Shown here: positions 1 to 10,626 of the stretch, in pieces
Position numbering within the stretch: the stretch's first letter is position 1
How the letters are laid out: each line of letters begins with the position of its first letter
NCBI RefSeq assembly: GCF_041080865.1
Contig: NZ_CP160906.1
Coordinates: 1,178,001-1,242,000 of the forward strand
Source: Psychromonas sp. MME1
Lineage (GTDB): Bacteria; Pseudomonadota; Gammaproteobacteria; Enterobacterales; Psychromonadaceae
Reading direction: 5' to 3'
Length of the DNA: 64,000 nt
The notes under the pieces: model-generated
What the model was told of the DNA's origin: nothing
The model's database searches: none
The model's input: only the letters and a program-made list of their open reading frames with translations
Translations under genes and position numbers: made by a program

Positions 1-1390
1 GTGCTGTTTTTTCGTGGAAATTCCCTGTGCCCATATGGGCATAACGGATTATTTCTTCGCCCTCTTTACGACTAATGAGTAACAGTTTGGCGTGAATTTT
101 CATACCAGGGGCACCAAAAACGACTTGCACACCTGCTTCGGTTAAAACGCGTGACCATTCCATGTTCGCTTCTTCATCAAAACGCGCCTGCAACTCCACA
201 ACGACTACGACTCGTTTACCGTTATGTACAGCATCGACAAGGGAACTCATCAAACGCGAGTCTTTCGCAACCCGATAGATATTAATCTTGATACTAATCA
301 CTTTGGGATCAAAGGATGCTTGCCGAACCAGTTCCGTAATATGTTCAAAGGAGTGGTAGGGATAGTGAAGTAAAATATCACGAGCACGAATGGCATCAAA
401 GGCATTGGCATATCCTTCGAAATCGGCACATTTAAGCGGTGGTAACGATTTATTTTCTAAATAACGGGGCCCGACATTAGGAAAGCTAATGAAGTCTTTA
501 AAATTTTGGTAGCGTCCACCGGGAAGTAAGCTATCGTAGTTTGAGATTTTTAGTTTATCACAAAGAAATTTCAGCAAGTTGCTCGGCATATTACTTTCAT
601 AGACAAAGCGAACGGGCATTGCAGTTAAGCGCTGGCTTAACCCTTCCGATAATTGCTCAATTAAGCTGTACTCGACCTCATGGCGTAAATCATACTCAGC
701 ATCACGTGTCATTTTCATTGCATAACCAGCAAGCTCCTCATATTCGAGAAAACCTCTGAATATATCATCCAAACAGTAACGGATAATATTATCTAATAAA
801 ATAATTGTTTTACGTCGTTTACCCTTTTGCTCGGGAACCATAATAAAGCGAGGAAGATGATCCGTTGGAATTTCAATGAGGGCATATTGGCTTTGATCTT
901 GTTGTTTTAAATCAACTGCGATATAAGCATATTCATCTTTGAGAAACTGCATTACATCAATATCTTCACGCATCAATAGTGGAGTAACATGCGGTCGAAC
1001 TTCGCTATGAAAATATTTACGAACCCAAATTTGTTGTGTTTCATCTAACTGAGTTTCGTTAACAAGAAATATACGTCGACGAGCCATTTCTAAAATAAGC
1101 TCATTATATAAATCATCAAAGTCTTGATTAAGTTTAAATGCTTTACTCTGCATACGCTTTAACAGATGCTTGGTGTTGTCATTTCCTCCGCGCTCTCGGT
1201 TAATTAATATTTGTCTTTTAACATCGGAGAAACGAACTTTGTAAAATTCATCCAAATTATTTGAGAAAATACCTAAAAAGCGAATTCTTTCAATAAGTGG
1301 AACCGATTTATCCGCCGCTTCTTGCAATACTCTCTCATTAAATGAAAGCCAGCTTAGTTCCTTTTCTATATACAACTTTTCAGCAATCAT
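1..1390 (-). CDS. ppk1: Polyphosphate kinase 1, N-terminal 463 residues (3' end outside window)
   Basis: Polyphosphate kinase catalyses reversible transfer of the gamma-phosphate of ATP onto a growing inorganic polyphosphate chain. The translation from the ATG at 1388-1390 opens with the PPK1 N-terminal pattern ([17 protein letters not shown]) and continues through [11 protein letters not shown]. Near the window edge it contains [12 protein letters not shown] and YAHMGTGNF, which in the E. coli enzyme surround the autophosphorylated histidine; here that histidine is residue 433, codon 92-94. The family is usually about 690 residues, so about two thirds of the gene is seen and the C-terminal catalytic domain is cut off. 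The frame is open throughout. The upstream region carries an intergenic repeat and no neighbour in the same operon. Identification is secure. Confidence 0.96.
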   Translation of the reverse strand, partial: MIAEKLYIEKELSWLSFNERVLQEAADKSVPLIERIRFLGIFSNNLDEFYKVRFSDVKRQILINRERGGNDNTKHLLKRMQSKAFKLNQDFDDLYNELILEMARRRIFLVNETQLDETQQIWVRKYFHSEVRPHVTPLLMREDIDVMQFLKDEYAYIAVDLKQQDQSQYALIEIPTDHLPRFIMVPEQKGKRRKTIILLDNIIRYCLDDIFRGFLEYEELAGYAMKMTRDAEYDLRHEVEYSLIEQLSEGLSQRLTAMPVRFVYESNMPSNLLKFLCDKLKISNYDSLLPGGRYQNFKDFISFPNVGPRYLENKSLPPLKCADFEGYANAFDAIRARDILLHYPYHSFEHITELVRQASFDPKVISIKINIYRVAKDSRLMSSLVDAVHNGKRVVVVVELQARFDEEANMEWSRVLTEAGVQVVFGAPGMKIHAKLLLISRKEGEEIIRYAHMGTGNFHEKTA

Positions 1391-1433
1391 AATTAAATTT
1401 TAACCTGTCAGTTATTATTATTTTTAAATAGTC

Positions 1434-1518
1434 TATACCCATGTTACCTCAAAATGCTTTGTCAGGCGCTAGCTTGGATACCAGAGCAAGACGTAACATG
1501 AGGTAATTGTTATTCACA
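1434..1518 (-). repeat. Intergenic repeat, family R2 (partial copy)
   Basis: An 85-bp stretch beginning TATACCCATGTTACCTC and ending GTTATTCAC matches, in opposite orientation, 58507-58590 almost base for base (shared: TGTCAGGCGC, GTAACATGA, GTAATTGTTATTCAC). Shorter relatives occur at 16905-16990 and 25538-25560. It lies in the 598-bp gap between ppk1 and the next gene; I see no RNA gene or further open frame in the rest of that gap. Confidence 0.75.
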
Positions 1519-1988
1519 CATTAATTTTGACATCAAGATGACACTTAAATGAACCGTCACACAATTGTAATATTAACAGCTTAGAGTATAGCCCGTATCT
1601 GTGACACTTTTATTACATCTGCTAAAAATCTATTTGTAATACCCCCAACACAACAAACTAGTCACCGTGTTTTAGTGCTTGATGGTATAACAATAGGAAA
1701 AACTTACCAGTAACCAGCCTGAAAGCCGAAGACCTTCATATTTATTCAAGCTTATAACATACGCGCAAATAGATTTATACGTTTTAAAGCAATAATTTAC
1801 AACCCTGTGCAATAAGCTACACCACCTGTGGCGGCACTAAGTGATAACACTTGTCTCGTTACTGCGCGATACCGCATGCAATATAACTAAATGATGAAGC
1901 TTAATCCCATCTTAGTGCACTTTTTCTTGCTCACTTTGCATCTTGAAGTATCATGGAGACATGCTGGCCAATATTAAAGGATACTAAT

Positions 1989-2588
1989 ATGATAACCGTT
2001 GCTACACCGTCAGGATTTGAATGGAATGAAATAAATAGTCATTGGGTTAAAAATTACTTAACTCGTAAAACCGCCCTCCTTCAAAAATTGACAGGCGGCA
2101 TTGGTGTCGATATTCATAATCTTAACCAGTATCAATTCCAGCAACTCTGTGAACTGTTGGAAACGACAGCAGATGGTCGTGAATTACGTAACCAGTTATT
2201 TAAAGCTTGGCGTAGTAAAAAATCCCGCGATAGTGATAATGGTAAAAAACTCTATACATTCAATATGTCCATTAAAGCGGGTGATCAACTAAAAAAGTTA
2301 GCCAAAGGTAAACCGCTTAATCAGACCCTAGAGAAACTTATTTTTGCAGGAAAACAAGCTTCTCAAGCAACACAAAAAGAGCAGTTAAAAATAGCACGAC
2401 TCAGCCAAGAAAATGGACAACTGAGAGAAAAATTAAATACCCTTGGTGATACTAACAATTCAGAGGAAGCCCATATGCAATCGCTGATCAATAAGGATCT
2501 ACAGGTAAAAGCATTAGCCGAACTTGAAAAATCACAATTAATTAAACAAATTTTACTGTTGAAACGCAAAATCAATCAGCTTAGTTAA
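1989..2588 (+). CDS. Uncharacterised DNA-binding-like protein with C-terminal coiled coil (weak MatP resemblance)
   Basis: A 199-residue protein. I prefer the ATG at 1989, which has AAAGGA seven bases upstream, over the ATG at 1953, which has no ribosome binding site. Residues about 65-115 hold a basic stretch (FKAWRSKKSRD) followed by YTFNMSIKAGDQLKKLAKGKPLNQTLEKLI. That is a strand-helix-helix pattern loosely like the ribbon-helix-helix part of the Ter-macrodomain protein MatP. Residues about 120-195 are a heptad-rich coiled coil. The N-terminal half also has an aromatic/basic pattern (HWVKNYLTRK) seen in MatP-like proteins. The resemblance is by eye and weak. The gene converges on the LysR gene and overlaps its stop by three bases. 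Confidence 0.6.
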   Translation: MITVATPSGFEWNEINSHWVKNYLTRKTALLQKLTGGIGVDIHNLNQYQFQQLCELLETTADGRELRNQLFKAWRSKKSRDSDNGKKLYTFNMSIKAGDQLKKLAKGKPLNQTLEKLIFAGKQASQATQKEQLKIARLSQENGQLREKLNTLGDTNNSEEAHMQSLINKDLQVKALAELEKSQLIKQILLLKRKINQLS

Positions 2589-3472
2589 TGCGCTTCATTG
2601 TTTCGCACTTGTTGTAACACAAAATCACAAAATACTTGATTTGCTCTTGATAAGTAACTATCTCGACGCCAAGCCAAGCTCAAGTCGATGATAAATGGCT
2701 CTGCAAAGGGACGCGTCACTATTTGATCATCCTCTTGGATTGCTAATCTCCACATCGGTGAAATGGCGTATCCTTTGCGAATTACCGATTTAATTAAGGG
2801 AAGCAGATTGGTTGTAAAGGAGACCTTAGGGATTGTCTTTTCCTGACGGCTGATTTTTTGGATGAATCCATGATGGTAATAACTATTACCAAACAACACC
2901 AACTCGTGAGCGAGAAAGTCCTTTGATTCGATTTTCTCTAAATCTGCTAAAGGATGTTCAGGTGCCATACAGACTACCATTTCAACCTGTATTAATTTAT
3001 GGCTAGCTAACTCTGGTAATAAATCTTTATCGGCAATAACCCCTAATTCAATGTCTCCATCTAATAATTTTTGCCTTATATTACGCGTACCAGTATCTAT
3101 GATATTTTGGCTTAAGCCAGGATATTGATGTTTAAAAGCCATTAATATAGGTGGGAAAAAATACGATCCTAGTACGCTTGGTAAGCCAATTTGTACCTCA
3201 CCCTGCTGTAAACCATCAATCGCTTGAATGGCTAATTTAGCATCTTTAGCCTGTTGTAAAATTTGCCTAGCGTGTTGTAAAAATTGCTGACCAGCTTTGG
3301 TTAATCCCACCCCCCTTTCGCGACGGTGAAAAAGCGGAACATTGATATCACTTTCTAGTTTTTTAATGCTAGAACTGATGGCAGGCTGCGCCATATTTAA
3401 GTGTCTTGCTGCCGCTGAAATAGATCCCGTTTCAACAACAGTGATAAAATGGTGCAGTTGCCTAAATTCCAT
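2585..3472 (-). CDS. LysR-family transcriptional regulator
   Basis: A typical LysR-type regulator of 295 residues. The N-terminal winged helix-turn-helix is clear (FRQLHHFITVVETGSISAAARHL, then AQPAISSSIKKLE), followed by the linker helix and a periplasmic-binding-protein-like effector domain from about residue 90. Two ATG codons stand in tandem. GGAGG lies three bases before the first and six before the second, so I chose the second (3472); the first would add one Met. It is transcribed divergently from the MFS exporter at 3629, separated by 156 bp. This is the usual LysR arrangement in which the regulator controls the adjacent transporter, but that is inference. The inducer is unknown. Confidence 0.93.
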   Translation of the reverse strand: MEFRQLHHFITVVETGSISAAARHLNMAQPAISSSIKKLESDINVPLFHRRERGVGLTKAGQQFLQHARQILQQAKDAKLAIQAIDGLQQGEVQIGLPSVLGSYFFPPILMAFKHQYPGLSQNIIDTGTRNIRQKLLDGDIELGVIADKDLLPELASHKLIQVEMVVCMAPEHPLADLEKIESKDFLAHELVLFGNSYYHHGFIQKISRQEKTIPKVSFTTNLLPLIKSVIRKGYAISPMWRLAIQEDDQIVTRPFAEPFIIDLSLAWRRDSYLSRANQVFCDFVLQQVRNNEAH

Positions 3473-3628
3473 CATTATCCTCCACTAAGGTAACTTTTAT
3501 TCCCGACTTTGTATCTTGATGCATCACAGGTATAGATTATATCTATGGGTGTCATAAAAACAACATTATTTATTTATTGATAAATTGAGCATATTCTTAT
3601 TTTGTGTATGAAATAACGTGATGATGCT

Positions 3629-4861
3629 ATGAAGAATATAACCCATTATAATTCCTTAACTATCTCAATTTGCCTTTGCTCGATTGTAACCTTTTTAAAT
3701 ATCTATTGGTTACAACCGTTGTTACCACTATTACAGCAAAGTTTTGCAATTACCCCTCTTGCGGCTAATCTTGCCATGTCAGCGCCCTTTCTTGGCATGG
3801 GGCTTGGGTTATTAATACTAGCAAGTTTGTCAGATGCGATAGGCCGGTATCCCATCCTATTATGCGGCACAGCAGCGGGTTTATGCGTTTCACTATCATT
3901 ACCACTGGTAGAAAACTACACCTTATTTATATTTTTACGATTTATACAAGGTGCTTTTTTAGCTGCTTGCCCTGCGGTTGCGATCCCTTTTTTCCGGGAG
4001 GAGTTAAGAAAAAGTTGGTTACCAAGCGCTGTGGGTTTTTATATCGCATGTAATACCTTAGGCGGTATTAGTAGTCGGCTAATCAGTGGTATTGGGATTG
4101 AATATTTCGATAGTTTACGCGCTACTGGTTACATTATCGCGCTGTTAAGCTGCGCACTCTTTGCTTTGGTCTTTCTATTTCTGCCGAAACAACGCCATTT
4201 CATCGCAGAAAAGTTCAATTTAACAACCAGCTTAAAACAATTTTCAATACATCTTAAACGCCCTCAATTAATATTGATCTACCTACTTATTGGCTTGGCA
4301 TTTGGTTGCTTTGTGAACTTATTCAGTTATTTAATGATTGTTCTTGAAGGTAGCCCCTATGATTTACCCAGCTGGGCACGTAGCTTAATGTTCCTCACCT
4401 TTTTAGGCGGGACACTGAGCGCATCATTTGCTGGTCAGTTCGCCAAAAAGCATGGGCAGTTAGCGGGTATTATTACCGGGATCATCATTATGCTCGGTGC
4501 CAATGTTTTATTAAGTAACTCAGATTTAACTTTGATGGTGATGGGGATGGTGACCATCGCAATAGGTTTCTTTTTTTGCCATACCCAAGCCAGTACGTTG
4601 GTTGGAAAAATGGTCAATAAAGGCAAGGGAAGCGCGCAGGCACTATACAGTTTATTTTACTATACAGGTGCCAGCTTGGGGGTCTTTTTCATTGATCCAT
4701 TCTATCAACATTGGGGATGGCCAGGCGTCATTGCCAGTACCACTATTGCCTTAGTTATTTGCCTTGTATTGGTCGCGATTTATCAACTAAAATTTTTGCC
4801 ACAGCATATACTGGTACTTCAAGATGCGAAATCAGCAAGAAAAATAGTGCCGCGATGCTAA
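3629..4861 (+). CDS. MFS efflux transporter, YnfM-like
   Basis: A 410-residue, 12-helix major facilitator of the inner membrane, likely a proton-driven drug or metabolite exporter. The helix 2-3 loop carries the motif A pattern LASLSDAIGRYPI (residues 64-76). The stretch NTLGGISSRLISG in helix 5 matches the E. coli YnfM signature NSIGGMSGRLISG, and the C-terminal region (SLFYYTGASLGV, then HWGWPGV) also aligns with YnfM. Substrate cannot be told from sequence. It is divergent from the LysR regulator at 2585-3472, the most likely regulator. Downstream lies a repeat fragment and then an unrelated decarboxylase gene. Confidence 0.88.
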   Translation: MKNITHYNSLTISICLCSIVTFLNIYWLQPLLPLLQQSFAITPLAANLAMSAPFLGMGLGLLILASLSDAIGRYPILLCGTAAGLCVSLSLPLVENYTLFIFLRFIQGAFLAACPAVAIPFFREELRKSWLPSAVGFYIACNTLGGISSRLISGIGIEYFDSLRATGYIIALLSCALFALVFLFLPKQRHFIAEKFNLTTSLKQFSIHLKRPQLILIYLLIGLAFGCFVNLFSYLMIVLEGSPYDLPSWARSLMFLTFLGGTLSASFAGQFAKKHGQLAGIITGIIIMLGANVLLSNSDLTLMVMGMVTIAIGFFFCHTQASTLVGKMVNKGKGSAQALYSLFYYTGASLGVFFIDPFYQHWGWPGVIASTTIALVICLVLVAIYQLKFLPQHILVLQDAKSARKIVPRC

Positions 4862-4862
4862 G

Positions 4863-4952
4863 CATAAAACTAAAATACAGTCATCTACATAACGTTTTTA
4901 TAACAAAGCAGATGGATGCTATTTTCCATGCCCAACGGTGCTCTAGCGCTAT
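4863..4952 (+). repeat. Intergenic repeat, family R2 (internal segment)
   Basis: About 90 bp just after the MFS stop codon match 58385-58476 (shared runs: CAAAGCAGATGG, TGCTATTTTCC, GCTAGC-like end). The 58323-58592 copy is the full-length version with inverted ends; this one has lost both ends. Confidence 0.65.
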
Positions 4953-5068
4953 CCTCACTAGATTTTTTCTAGTATAGCTGGTTAGTATGTTAATCATTTG
5001 CTTGCTGTATCAACTAACTGGATGTATATTCCGCATCAATTTGCTGCCAAAAAAATTAAGGAAAAAGG

Positions 5069-7333
5069 ATGCGTTTTGACTTTCCAATTATCATCATTGA
5101 CGAAGATTTCCGTTCAGAAAATACCAGTGGTTCAGGTATAAGAGAGCTTGCCGAAGCGATTGAAAAGGCGGATATGACGGTTATTGGCTATACACATTAC
5201 GGTGATTTAGCTGCTTTTGCTCAACAACAAAGTCGGGCTGCTGGTTTTATATTATCTATCGACGATGAGGAATTTGGTAACGGTGGTGAGGAAGATAGTG
5301 AATCAGTCCTACTTGAGTTACAAAATTTAGTTAATAATATTCGTCATCGCAATCCTGAAATTCCAATATATCTATATGGTGAAACACGTACAGCTCGTCA
5401 TATTCCTAACCAAATATTACGTGAATTGCATGGCTTTATTCACATGCATGAAGATACACCTGAATTTGTGGCCCGCCATATTATACGTGAAGCAAAGAGT
5501 TATTTAGATAGTTTAGCTCCCCCGTTTTTCAAAGCTTTAACACATTATGCTGAAGATGGCTCATACTCATGGCATTGCCCTGGCCACTCTGGCGGCGTCG
5601 CATTCTTAAAATCACCCGTTGGCAGAATGTTCCATCAATTTTTTGGTGAAAACATGTTAAGAGCTGATGTATGTAATGCCGTAGAAGAGCTAGGCCAATT
5701 ACTTGACCACACAGGCGCTATTGCTGCATCAGAACGTAACGCAGCACGAATTTTTAATGCAGACCATCTCTTTTTTGTCACCAACGGGACCTCTACATCC
5801 AATAAAATAGTTTGGAATTCAACGGTAGCACGTAATGATATTGTCGTCGTTGACCGTAATTGTCATAAATCGATTTTACATGCGATTATGATGACTGGGG
5901 CGATTCCTGTTTTCTTGATGCCAACACGCAATCACTATGGAATTATCGGGCCAATTCCCCGTCAGGAGTTTGAACCTGCTAAAATCCGTGAAAAAATGGA
6001 AAACAATCCTTTTATTAAAAAATTATTAAGCGAAGATGCTAATTTAAAACCACGTATTTTGACTATCACTCAATCAACCTACGATGGTATTTTGTATAAT
6101 GTCGAAGAGATTAAATCATTACTCGATGGTGAAGTTGATACGCTGCATTTCGATGAGGCTTGGCTGCCACATGCTGCATTTCATGATTTTTATGGTGATT
6201 ACCATGCAATCGGAGAAGGACGCACCCCTTGTAACGAGTCTATGGTATTTTCCACCCAATCAACACATAAGTTGTTGGCTGGTCTTTCTCAAGCATCACA
6301 AATTTTGGTACAAAACGCCACAAACAATCATTTAGATACGGATCTATTTAACGAAGCCTATCTAATGCACATGTCGACAAGTCCACAGTATGCCATCATT
6401 GCATCTTGTGATGTCGCCGCGGCAATGATGGAAGCGCCCGCAGGCACGGCTTTAGTTGAAGAATCACTAGACGAAGCGTTAGAGTTTCGTCGTGCGATGC
6501 GCAAAGTAGATGATGAATATCAAGAAGATTGGTGGTTTAAGGTTTGGGGACCTGACGATTTAACCGATGAAGGTTTAGATGAACGCGACTCTTGGATGCT
6601 ACGCGCCGATGAGAATTGGCATGGTTTTGGTGCGATTGAAGAAGGCTTTAATTTACTCGATCCGATCAAAGCGACCATTTTAACGCCCGGGCTTACCGTA
6701 GATGGTGGCTTTGAAGAGACGGGTATCCCCGCCGCGATCGTCGCCAAATATTTAGCTGAACATGGCGTAGTCATTGAAAAAACGGGTCTATATTCATTCT
6801 TTATTATGTTCACTATTGGTATCACCAAAGGTCGTTGGAATACCATGGTGACGACGTTACAACAATTTAAAGATGATTATGACAAAAATGCTCCTTTGTG
6901 GCGTATTTTGCCGGAATTTATTATTCAATATCCGCAATATGAGCGCGTTGGTCTACGCGATTTATGTCAGCAGATTCACCAGATATATACGCAACATGAT
7001 GTCGCGAAACTAACCACATCAATGTATTTATCGGATTTGGTCCCTGCAATGATCCCCGCCGATGCCTTTGCAAAAATGGCACATAAAAAAATAGAGCGTG
7101 TGCCACTTGATGACTTGGTTGGTCGCATTACTGCGGTGATGTTAACCCCATATCCACCGGGCATCCCTTTATTAGTGCCAGGGGAAGTGTTTAATGAAAC
7201 GATTGTTAAGTATTTAAAATTTGCCCGTGAATTTAATCAAAAATTACCTGGTTTTGAAACTTTTATACATGGCTTAGTTGCCCAGGAAATAGAAGGAAAA
7301 ATGCATTATTTCGTCGATTGTGTGATTGAGTAA
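5069..7333 (+). CDS. PLP-dependent lysine/arginine decarboxylase, LdcA-like (Orn/Lys/Arg decarboxylase family)
   Basis: A 754-residue fold-type I basic amino-acid decarboxylase that removes CO2 from lysine or arginine to yield cadaverine or agmatine. An N-terminal response-regulator-like wing domain covers residues about 1-135. The PLP domain has SWHCPGHSGGVAF, HTGAIAASE, TNGTSTSNKIV, DRNCHKSILHAIMMTGAIP and the Schiff-base lysine K401 in STQSTHKLL. The C-terminal domain holds EKTGLYSF and PYPPGIPLLVPGE. The overall pattern (FHQFFGEN, GIIGPIP) is closer to Pseudomonas aeruginosa LdcA than to E. coli AdiA or LdcC, so lysine is the likelier substrate, though arginine cannot be excluded. The start has AAGGAAAAAGG just upstream. 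No antiporter or regulator gene adjoins it. Confidence 0.93.
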   Translation: MRFDFPIIIIDEDFRSENTSGSGIRELAEAIEKADMTVIGYTHYGDLAAFAQQQSRAAGFILSIDDEEFGNGGEEDSESVLLELQNLVNNIRHRNPEIPIYLYGETRTARHIPNQILRELHGFIHMHEDTPEFVARHIIREAKSYLDSLAPPFFKALTHYAEDGSYSWHCPGHSGGVAFLKSPVGRMFHQFFGENMLRADVCNAVEELGQLLDHTGAIAASERNAARIFNADHLFFVTNGTSTSNKIVWNSTVARNDIVVVDRNCHKSILHAIMMTGAIPVFLMPTRNHYGIIGPIPRQEFEPAKIREKMENNPFIKKLLSEDANLKPRILTITQSTYDGILYNVEEIKSLLDGEVDTLHFDEAWLPHAAFHDFYGDYHAIGEGRTPCNESMVFSTQSTHKLLAGLSQASQILVQNATNNHLDTDLFNEAYLMHMSTSPQYAIIASCDVAAAMMEAPAGTALVEESLDEALEFRRAMRKVDDEYQEDWWFKVWGPDDLTDEGLDERDSWMLRADENWHGFGAIEEGFNLLDPIKATILTPGLTVDGGFEETGIPAAIVAKYLAEHGVVIEKTGLYSFFIMFTIGITKGRWNTMVTTLQQFKDDYDKNAPLWRILPEFIIQYPQYERVGLRDLCQQIHQIYTQHDVAKLTTSMYLSDLVPAMIPADAFAKMAHKKIERVPLDDLVGRITAVMLTPYPPGIPLLVPGEVFNETIVKYLKFAREFNQKLPGFETFIHGLVAQEIEGKMHYFVDCVIE

Positions 7334-7359
7334 AGACCCCCTAACAGGTGTACTTATAC

Positions 7360-7408
7360 GCGATAATCATTAAGGATGGATTAAGCTTTCTACCTTGATG
7401 ATTATCGC
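7360..7408 (+). terminator. Long hairpin after the decarboxylase gene (possible terminator, no T tract)
   Basis: Arms 7360-7375 (GCGATAATCATTAAGG) and 7393-7408 pair at 15 of 16 positions around a 17-base loop, 27 bases after the decarboxylase stop. No run of T follows, so it may stabilise the mRNA 3' end instead of terminating intrinsically. Confidence 0.5.
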
Positions 7409-7626
7409 AAGACGCGCATTAACAGCATCGACTTTTTATTAATTCTCAGTGACACGTTGAAATTAATTTAATTGTTAATTGCATACTTTTATTGGTTATA
7501 TATGGTTAAATCTGTGCCTATATATTGACTCTTGTATCAATAAATTTTAAGTTAATCTATTCCTTACAAAATCAGATATTGCTAGCGCACGCTTATGATA
7601 TCTCAGCTATTCTTAAAGTTGCTTAT

Positions 7627-9228
7627 ATGTTACTCCAACCAAAACAACCTCTCTACTTAGCCCTATTACTTGCTTTTTTTACCATTATATTAAGTATTTT
7701 TTACCGCCCACTTTTTCCTATTGATGAAACAAGATATATCTCAGTCGCTTGGGAGATGTGGCAGGGAGATAATTGGTTAGTGCCGATGAAAAATGGTCAG
7801 TTTTATACGCATAAACCCCCTGCTCTTTTTTGGCTTATCAATCTCACTTGGGCCACCTTCGGTGTCTCTGAATTTAGCGCTCGAATTATCGTACCTTTCA
7901 TTGCTTGTTGTAATTATTTACTCATTGTTAAGTTAGCAAAACTAGTCTATCCAAACTCAGCGCAAGCAGCAAAATTTAGCCCTATCATTTTAATCAGCTT
8001 CTTAGGGTGGTTTATATATGTCCCGTCATCAATGTTTGATCTGTTAATTACCGTTTTTATCCTTATCACCTACATTAATTTATATCGTTTTGCATTAACG
8101 GCTAAATATAGTTACGCATTAATTGCAGGGATAGGCTTTGGCGTCTCGTTGTTAATTAAAGGGCCCGTTGCCTTTGTTTATACGCTGCCAATGATAATAA
8201 CCTATCGGTACTGGCGCACTGCCACAATGAGTGAAAATAGAACTTGGTATATGGGGAGTTTAATTGCGCTTGTATGTGGTATCGCCATTGTTTTATCATG
8301 GGCAATTCCCGCTGTTTTGACGGGAGGAAAAGAGTATGCAAATGCCATTTTTTGGGAACAATCCGCCGGACGAATAAAGAATTCATTCGCCCATGCTAGG
8401 CCATTTTATTGGTACTTGGTTGCCTTGCCTCTTTTATTACTGCCTTGGTTAGCAATGAAACAATTTTGGAGCTCCAACTTTTTCAAACCCAGTAACGAAA
8501 CACGAGCGGGAAATAGGTTCTGTTTACTAATATTCGTATCAGTATTGGTTCTGTTTAGCTGTTTTAGTGGTAAACAGGTACATTATCTTTACCCTGTTTT
8601 GCCGATAATAGCCCTCTTTTTAGCCTCTAATATGCCATCAACAATGCAATCTAGAGAGCCATTTTTAGCGCTATTGATGATTATCACGTCGATCGTTATC
8701 TTTTCTTCATATTATTGGCTCGGCAATATCTTTTATAATGCGAGTATGGATGGTTTAAACTATTCATGGGGGGTGATACCAATCATTTGTAGTCTCATAC
8801 TCATGAATCTCCAAACTATTCATAATAAATTAAAAATAGACTCACTTTCTATCGCCTTAATCTCCTTTAATTTTGGTCTATTTATACTCATTCCATTTTT
8901 ATCACCCATATTATTCCAGCTGTATGATGTCAACGCGACGGCTAAATATATACATCAACTTCAGGATATGGGGCGTGAAGTTACCTATCGAGGGGAATAC
9001 CATAATCAATTTCAATTTTCAGGACGGCTAAAAACGCCAATCAAAGAGATAAAACATGATAACTACCTCATTGATGAAACGCCTAACTCACAACGTAATA
9101 CGGTTATGGTGATGACTCAGCGCCATTTAACTTCAGAGGATAAGCAAAACAGCCTATTTTATAGCTCATATAGAGGCAAGTTTATCGTTATTAAGGGGAT
9201 AACAGACTTAGACGAAAATATAGATTAA
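7627..9228 (+). CDS. ArnT/PMT-family membrane glycosyltransferase
   Basis: A polytopic inner-membrane glycosyltransferase of the GT-C fold, related to ArnT (transfers 4-amino-arabinose from a lipid carrier to lipid A) and protein O-mannosyltransferases. From the ATG at 7627 it is 533 residues, close to the about 550 of ArnT; an in-frame TTG at 7525 has no support. The first periplasmic loop carries the family's acidic signature PIDETRY (D33, E34), followed by GDNWLVP and HKPPALFW. About a dozen hydrophobic helices follow, then a soluble C-terminal tail of about 90 residues. No other arn genes or polyprenyl-sugar synthesis genes are nearby, so substrate and acceptor are open. Confidence 0.82.
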   Translation: MLLQPKQPLYLALLLAFFTIILSIFYRPLFPIDETRYISVAWEMWQGDNWLVPMKNGQFYTHKPPALFWLINLTWATFGVSEFSARIIVPFIACCNYLLIVKLAKLVYPNSAQAAKFSPIILISFLGWFIYVPSSMFDLLITVFILITYINLYRFALTAKYSYALIAGIGFGVSLLIKGPVAFVYTLPMIITYRYWRTATMSENRTWYMGSLIALVCGIAIVLSWAIPAVLTGGKEYANAIFWEQSAGRIKNSFAHARPFYWYLVALPLLLLPWLAMKQFWSSNFFKPSNETRAGNRFCLLIFVSVLVLFSCFSGKQVHYLYPVLPIIALFLASNMPSTMQSREPFLALLMIITSIVIFSSYYWLGNIFYNASMDGLNYSWGVIPIICSLILMNLQTIHNKLKIDSLSIALISFNFGLFILIPFLSPILFQLYDVNATAKYIHQLQDMGREVTYRGEYHNQFQFSGRLKTPIKEIKHDNYLIDETPNSQRNTVMVMTQRHLTSEDKQNSLFYSSYRGKFIVIKGITDLDENID

Positions 9229-9523
9229 CTTGCTGAGACGGCGATGGTGAATTGCAGCGCACATCGCCTTCTTTTTCACTAGCAAGAGGCAAATTTTAGT
9301 TAAACGGATTGGTACAAGTAGATCTATCATATAAAATTATAAATTGATCGACCCATTGCCGCTTATTAAAATGAACGCGAATTTGAACTAAGATTAGGCG
9401 CGAGATTTTTTTACAATTGGAACAATCAGTTACTGCTAGCCTCGCAATCACCCATTTATGCCTGCGCCTAAATAGAGTACATAATCAAAGTAATTAGTAA
9501 CGTAATATACCCTTTTAAAATTG

Positions 9524-10384
9524 TTATTTTGATAATTGCACTACATGGTATCTATTATTATAAATCTTATCCCAGCCTTTTTTAAAATCAGACACCCCAA
9601 AAAATAATTTATCAAAACTACCATCTGCCAATGCTAAATTGATCCCTTTTTCTAAGCGCTCTGCTAGTAAGGTATTGCTCTTATTCAAATAGAAATAATA
9701 TTCACCTGAATAACAGATTAGTAGTTTCTCAAAAATAGTGAATTTTTCTTCATTACTTGCCAATTCCGACCAGACTTCATAAGCACCGCGTAGCACATAA
9801 TCAAACCGATTAGCGCCTAATAGTTTTAATATGTCATGATTAAGGGTAGTGACAACGGGCAAATCGTTTTCAAAAAGTACTTTTGTATCACTCCAATATG
9901 TACCAGATCCTGCAGTAAACGCGCGTAATTTTGTCAAATTATCAACTGCATCAAAACGTGCTTTGTCTGAAGAACGGATAACAATGAAACGAAATCTATT
10001 CAATCCCTTTAGTAAATTAACTTTTACGGGTAAATACTTTTCATCTCGTTCTTTACTACTAGAGCTCCATAAAACAGTAACATCTTGTCCAACCATTAAA
10101 GAGTGACGTAATCTTTCTGTTGATGCTTCTTTATCATAGGACTTTAACTCAAATTCACCATATTCAGCTTCTGTTTTTTGCAATGCCAATTCGAGTACTT
10201 TAGAATAAAACTCAGATCGTTGACTATGTTTTGGATAAATAACTTCAGTGATGGTGGCAGCAAGCGTTGTTGAGGGCTGTAATAATGTTATTGCAGCAAA
10301 AGCAGTTAAAACGATATTCAGCAAGTATTTCTTAATAAGTGAAACTGTTTCACGCTTATTTTTAATTTTGTACTGCAGATTCAC
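9524..10384 (-). CDS. Periplasmic solute-binding-like protein
   Basis: A 286-residue exported protein. The GTG start at 10384 is preceded by AGAGGG. The N-terminus is basic with a hydrophobic core (LLNIVLTAFAAITLL) and an Ala-rich cleavage region near residue 43. The mature part has the two-lobe pattern of family-3 solute-binding proteins, including LTKLRAFTAGSGTYWSDTKV and the closing segment LALADGSFDKLF. No permease or ATPase gene adjoins it. The minus-strand neighbours upstream are a REC/HD-GYP gene and a hybrid kinase, so it may act as a sensor input for them and not in uptake. That role is inference; the ligand is unknown. Confidence 0.75.
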   Translation of the reverse strand: MNLQYKIKNKRETVSLIKKYLLNIVLTAFAAITLLQPSTTLAATITEVIYPKHSQRSEFYSKVLELALQKTEAEYGEFELKSYDKEASTERLRHSLMVGQDVTVLWSSSSKERDEKYLPVKVNLLKGLNRFRFIVIRSSDKARFDAVDNLTKLRAFTAGSGTYWSDTKVLFENDLPVVTTLNHDILKLLGANRFDYVLRGAYEVWSELASNEEKFTIFEKLLICYSGEYYFYLNKSNTLLAERLEKGINLALADGSFDKLFFGVSDFKKGWDKIYNNRYHVVQLSK

Positions 10385-10626
10385 TTATCACCCTCTCATA
10401 CACCCCTATTTCATAGCGGCAAAATTGTTGTTAATTAGAACTTTAAAAAATATCACGTAGTTCAAATAATTTATTTGGCATAATAATACCTGAGCATATT
10501 TTAAAAATACCAATCAAACTCACAAAAAAGAATTAAGAAGTCAATAGAGTTGCTTCACCTTGTTCTTTACCATTTTTCATCAACAACCAGGACTACAATA
10601 ATAGGCGGAATAGTATAATCGAATAG

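Noticed and set aside
541-759. 72-codon plus-strand frame
   Set aside because: Lies entirely inside ppk1 on the opposite strand; no protein resemblance.
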